This document shows, one piece after another, positions 6,159 to 8,781 of a stretch of 8,781 nt of DNA. The notes under the pieces were generated by a model that worked only from the letters and a program-made list of their open reading frames with translations, was not told the origin of the DNA and ran no database searches. Position 1 is the first letter of the stretch. Each line of letters begins with the position of its first letter. Source of the stretch: JBFLVN01 sp040758475. GTDB taxonomy: Bacteria > JAGRBM01. The position numbers and the translations under genes are program-made. The stretch covers positions 1 to 8,781 of the forward strand of contig JBFLVN010000156.1 in the NCBI GenBank assembly GCA_040758475.1, read 5' to 3'.

Positions 6159-7775
6159 CTACGCCGCCTTCTTCTTTCCCATCGCTTTCACGAGAGTCGG
6201 AAAAATCGCCTGCTGGTAATCGACCTGCGGCCGGTAGTGCATGAAGAGGCCCCCCATGGTGCCGAAGACGCGCGCGAGCATGATGAATTCTTCCGGCAAC
6301 CGGATCACCGGGTCCGCCGTGGCGGCGCCCAGGAGTTCGGCGGCCTGGGAGAGGAGTTCTTCCTTTGTCGGCCAGGAGAATCCCCCGCCCCCGTTGCTGG
6401 CGGCGGCTTTCCGGAATTCCTTGAGGAAAATGTCCGCGAAGGCGAGCAGCGTATCGGGCTTGCCGCTCGCGGTCTTGAAACCGAGCGCCCAGAGTTCTTC
6501 GATCACCCCGTCCTTGTTGCCGGAAATAAAATGCTGAACGAGCAGAAGATAGCTTTGGAGGGTTTCCTCCGAAACGTCCCGGGCGCAGCCGAAATCGAGA
6601 AGGACGAGCTTTCCGTCCTTCGTGACAAGGAAGTTGCCCGGATGGGGATCGGCCTGGAAGTGGCCGAGTTCCAAGACTTGCCGGACGTAGACCTGGAGAA
6701 GTTTTCCGAGAACCTTGGAGAGGCCTTCCTCCCCCTTTTCAGGATTCTTCCCTTTGAATTCGTCGAGCACGTCCGTGATCTTCCGGCCTTCGACGAAGAC
6801 GGTCGTGATCACCCGGGGGCCGCAGAGATCGAAGAGCGGCCGGGGGACGATCACGCCGGGATCGCTCTGGAAGAATTCCTCCATCTTGGCGAGGAGCTTG
6901 GCCTCCGCCTCGTAGTCGAGTTCGGCCCGGACGCGGGCGCGCACTTCGCGGGAGATGGTCTCGTAGTCCGTGGGCGGCAGGAGCGATTTGAGGCTTTCGA
7001 GAAAAACTTCGAGGAGGGACATGTCCAGGTCGATCAAATCCCCGATGCCCGGGCGCTGGACTTTGACGGCGACCCACTGGCCGTCTTTCGTTTTAGCCTT
7101 GTGGACCTGCCCGATACTGGCGGCAGCGATGGGTTTCTTCTCGAACTTGGAAAAAGCCTTGGTGAGCGGCATTCCCAAATCCTCTTCGATGACTTTCTTT
7201 ACTTCCTCGAAGGGGAACTCGGGGGCCTGATCCTGAAGTTTGGAGAGGTGGTCGATCCAGGGCTTGGGAAGGAGGTCGGGCCGGGCCGAGAGCATCTGGC
7301 CCACTTTCAAAAAGGCCCCGCCCTGCTGGACGCTCGTATCGTAGAAGCGCCGGGCGTTCGTTTCGTGGAGGGCTTCGAGAGCGGCGGGGAGTTTCTTCCG
7401 GGGAAGGAAGGCCAAGCGGGTTCCCCAGAGGCGATAGCTTCCGCTAACTTTAAAAAGCATCCAGCCCGTCGAAGAGAGCCTCGAAATCTTGGCCGGCCAT
7501 CCGGCCGCCTGATCCCGGACGTCCCGGAAGTCCTGGGCGAAGGCCTTCCAGTCCTTGGAAAGGGAGTCCCACAGGCCCACGGCCTGGTCGGCCAGGCCCC
7601 GAAGCTCCCAGGCCGTCTGCTCGACGGCCCGAAGGACCATGTCCAACGTGGCGAGCCAGGCCCTAAGGCCCGATTGGGAGCGGCCGCTTCCGGCCTCCCG
7701 AAGGGCCTCGGCCAGGTAGTCAAAGGATTCCGAGTGGTTAGATTGTTTCTGCGCTGGCGATGGGACTTCCTGCAC
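6159..7775 (-). CDS. AarF/ABC1/UbiB-family atypical kinase-like protein
   Basis: This 538-residue member of the ABC1/ADCK/UbiB protein-kinase-like family supports isoprenoid quinone or lipid metabolism through ATPase activity in relatives. Family landmarks are all present: KVGQ (157-160), Ala-rich loop AAASIGQ (217-223), the VAVK lysine (Lys238), ELDYEAEA (285-292), DPHPGN (376-381) and DFG (394-396). The terminal membrane helices of classical UbiB are not evident. Residues 1-110 are an unusual helical extension. The start is GTG at 7775, preceded by GGGGAGGA 7 bases upstream; an in-frame ATG at 7817 and the open frame to 8192 are further upstream and have no such site, and the latter overlaps typA. 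Arrangement is divergent with typA. The family is firm; the exact pathway here is inferred. Confidence 0.95.
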   Translation of the reverse strand: MQEVPSPAQKQSNHSESFDYLAEALREAGSGRSQSGLRAWLATLDMVLRAVEQTAWELRGLADQAVGLWDSLSKDWKAFAQDFRDVRDQAAGWPAKISRLSSTGWMLFKVSGSYRLWGTRLAFLPRKKLPAALEALHETNARRFYDTSVQQGGAFLKVGQMLSARPDLLPKPWIDHLSKLQDQAPEFPFEEVKKVIEEDLGMPLTKAFSKFEKKPIAAASIGQVHKAKTKDGQWVAVKVQRPGIGDLIDLDMSLLEVFLESLKSLLPPTDYETISREVRARVRAELDYEAEAKLLAKMEEFFQSDPGVIVPRPLFDLCGPRVITTVFVEGRKITDVLDEFKGKNPEKGEEGLSKVLGKLLQVYVRQVLELGHFQADPHPGNFLVTKDGKLVLLDFGCARDVSEETLQSYLLLVQHFISGNKDGVIEELWALGFKTASGKPDTLLAFADIFLKEFRKAAASNGGGGFSWPTKEELLSQAAELLGAATADPVIRLPEEFIMLARVFGTMGGLFMHYRPQVDYQQAIFPTLVKAMGKKKAA

Positions 7776-7802
7776 GGATGGTTCCTCCCCGTGTAGGTTT
7801 TT

Positions 7803-7831
7803 GTAATACAATAACATACGAAGGATTGCAA
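7803..7831 (-). promoter_or_regulatory. Candidate promoter for the AarF/UbiB-family gene
   Basis: On the minus strand TTGCAA (7831-7826) is followed after 17 bases by TATTAC (7808-7803). Transcription would begin near 7796, just upstream of the GGGGAGGA ribosome binding site. Because the alternative ATG at 7817 would then lie inside the promoter, this supports the GTG at 7775 as the true start. Confidence 0.4.
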
Positions 7832-7868
7832 GGTTTTTCTGAAGGAACCCGGGGAGTGAAAGGCCCCT

Positions 7869-7874
7869 TATAAA
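7869..7874 (+). promoter_or_regulatory. Candidate -10 box for typA
   Basis: TATAAA at 7869-7874 is the only good -10-like hexamer in the GC-rich divergent spacer before typA, about 79 bases from its ATG. No matching -35 is recognised, so this is weak evidence. Confidence 0.25.
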
Positions 7875-7891
7875 AGTAGGCAGCCGCTTGC

Positions 7892-7910
7892 GGAGGGGAG
7901 GTCCCTCTCC
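7892..7910 (+). other. Hairpin in typA leader
   Basis: GGAGGGG (7892-7898) pairs with CCTCTCC (7904-7910) through one G-T wobble around a 5-base loop. It lies in the proposed typA 5' leader. It echoes the CCCTCTCCC repeat family at 10-30 and 2484-2504, so it may be a remnant copy and not a regulatory structure. Confidence 0.3.
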
Positions 7911-7952
7911 TACCCTTGCGCGCCCGCCTGGAAGGCTCCCGGCACTATCACC

Positions 7953-8781
7953 ATGACCGCACCCGATAAAATCCGAAACGTCGCCATCGTGGCCCACGTC
8001 GACCACGGCAAAACCACCCTCATCGATTCGGTCTTCAAGGCCGCCCACACGTTTCGCGAAAACGCCCGCGTCGAAGAGCGGGTCATGGACTCGAACGACC
8101 TCGAGCGCGAGCGCGGGATTACGATCCGCGCAAAACACTGCACCGTCGAATGGGGCGGGTACTGGATCAACATCGTCGATACGCCCGGCCACGCGGATTT
8201 TTCGGGGGAAGTGGAGAGAGTCCTCTCCATGGTGGATTCGGTCATCCTCCTGGTGGACGCCGTCGAGGGGCCCATGCCCCAGACGCGCTACGTCCTCCTC
8301 CGCTCACTTCGTTTGGGTCTCAAACCCATCGTGCTCGTGAACAAGGTGGACCGGCCCCACGCCAATCCGAGTCTCGCCCTCGAAAAGACCTTCGACCTGT
8401 TCCTGGCCCTCGGCGCGAGCGACGAGCAGGCCGACTTCCCGGTCCTCTACGGCTCGGGCCTTTCGGGCTGGTTCGTGAAGGATTTGGAAAAAGACGAACG
8501 GCGCGGCATGACCCCGCTCTTCGAAATGATCGCGGAAAAAGTCCCACCCCCCGTGGCGGAAAAGGACGCCCCCTTCCTCATGCAGGTGAGCGCCGTGGGG
8601 TGGAGTGATTACGTCGGGCGCCTGGCCTGCGGACGCGTTTTGAAAGGCACCCACAAGAAGGGCGAGCCCCTCGCCCGGACCACGACCAAGTGGATCGGCT
8701 TCGACCGCGCCACCCGCACCTGGGAAAAGACGGGGACGGAGCAGACCCGCTCGGCCCACCTCTGGCAAACGCAGGGTTTGG
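7953..8781 (+). CDS. typA: TypA/BipA ribosome-associated translational GTPase (3' end outside window)
   Basis: 276 codons of the N-terminal half are present; the gene runs off the right edge. TypA/BipA is a cytosolic EF-G-like GTPase that binds 70S ribosomes and aids 50S assembly and stress growth. The G domain shows G1 AHVDHGKT (14-21), G2 RGIT (54-57), G3 DTPGH (76-80) and G4 NKVD (130-133). The family-specific stretches RVMDSNDLERERGIT (43-57) and EGPMPQTRYVL (105-115) distinguish it from EF-G and LepA. The G5 segment reads YGSGLSGWF (166-174) where most members have S-A. Domain II (about 208 onward) starts MQVSAVGWSDYVGRLACGRV. Start ATG 7953 matches the usual N-terminus; the purine-rich GGAAGG lies 17 bases upstream, rather far. 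Divergent from the AarF/UbiB-family gene. Confidence 0.95.
   Translation, partial: MTAPDKIRNVAIVAHVDHGKTTLIDSVFKAAHTFRENARVEERVMDSNDLERERGITIRAKHCTVEWGGYWINIVDTPGHADFSGEVERVLSMVDSVILLVDAVEGPMPQTRYVLLRSLRLGLKPIVLVNKVDRPHANPSLALEKTFDLFLALGASDEQADFPVLYGSGLSGWFVKDLEKDERRGMTPLFEMIAEKVPPPVAEKDAPFLMQVSAVGWSDYVGRLACGRVLKGTHKKGEPLARTTTKWIGFDRATRTWEKTGTEQTRSAHLWQTQGL

Noticed and set aside
6237..7796. Long plus-strand open frame (519 codons) opposite the AarF/UbiB-family gene
   Set aside because: It lies wholly antisense to a gene with clear kinase-family motifs; its composition (runs of Glu, Gly, His, Asp) is that of a GC-rich antisense shadow.
7776..8192. N-terminal extension of the AarF/UbiB frame into typA
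   Set aside because: It would be antisense to the typA coding sequence and the residues look like shadow translation; a strong ribosome binding site precedes GTG 7775.

Overview
The window comes from a GC-rich, Gram-negative-like bacterium, probably uncultured. This rests on strongly G/C-biased third codon positions, a Tat-exported oxidoreductase subunit, an AarF/UbiB kinase-like protein and glutathione S-transferase. No marker here fixes the phylum. Most long open frames opposite the real genes are by-products of high GC.

Layout from left to right. A glutathione S-transferase gene (49-651, minus) lies next to a 9-bp palindromic repeat at the left edge. Two small minus-strand genes with less GC-biased codon use follow: a three-helix membrane protein (738-1088) and a membrane-anchored zinc-ribbon protein (1112-1567). 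They look like a small acquired pair. A likely divergent promoter region separates them from a plus-strand gene (1739-2545) of uncertain function with a possible helix-turn-helix. The last quarter of that gene is read through a 150-bp palindrome-ended repeat. Next come a CNNM/CBS-domain membrane protein (2621-3667) and a two-gene operon, a Tat-signal gluconate-dehydrogenase-subunit-3-like protein (3719-4348) overlapping by 4 bases a GMC flavoprotein dehydrogenase (4345-5892). The GMC protein has a C-x5-C-x3-C motif like the [3Fe-4S] ligands of bacterial FAD glucose dehydrogenase.

Downstream is a 57-codon AT-rich ORF resembling an orphan antitoxin (5905-6078), whose tail runs into an 86-bp palindromic element (6044-6129) of the widespread 'TGTCATTCCGAGCG' type. 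An AarF/ABC1/UbiB-family gene (6159-7775, minus) with a long helical N-terminus is transcribed divergently from typA/bipA (7953 onward, cut by the window end).

The clearest working unit is the Tat small subunit plus GMC dehydrogenase, probably a periplasmic alcohol/sugar-oxidising complex; no cytochrome c subunit is present in the window. I did not see a convincing new multi-gene system. The most unusual signals are the two repeat elements that supply the C-terminal codons of neighbouring genes, the putative iron-sulfur GMC dehydrogenase without a cytochrome gene, and the low-GC zinc-ribbon/membrane pair. No tRNA, rRNA, CRISPR array or transposase was found, and no gene-free stretch exceeds 300 bases.
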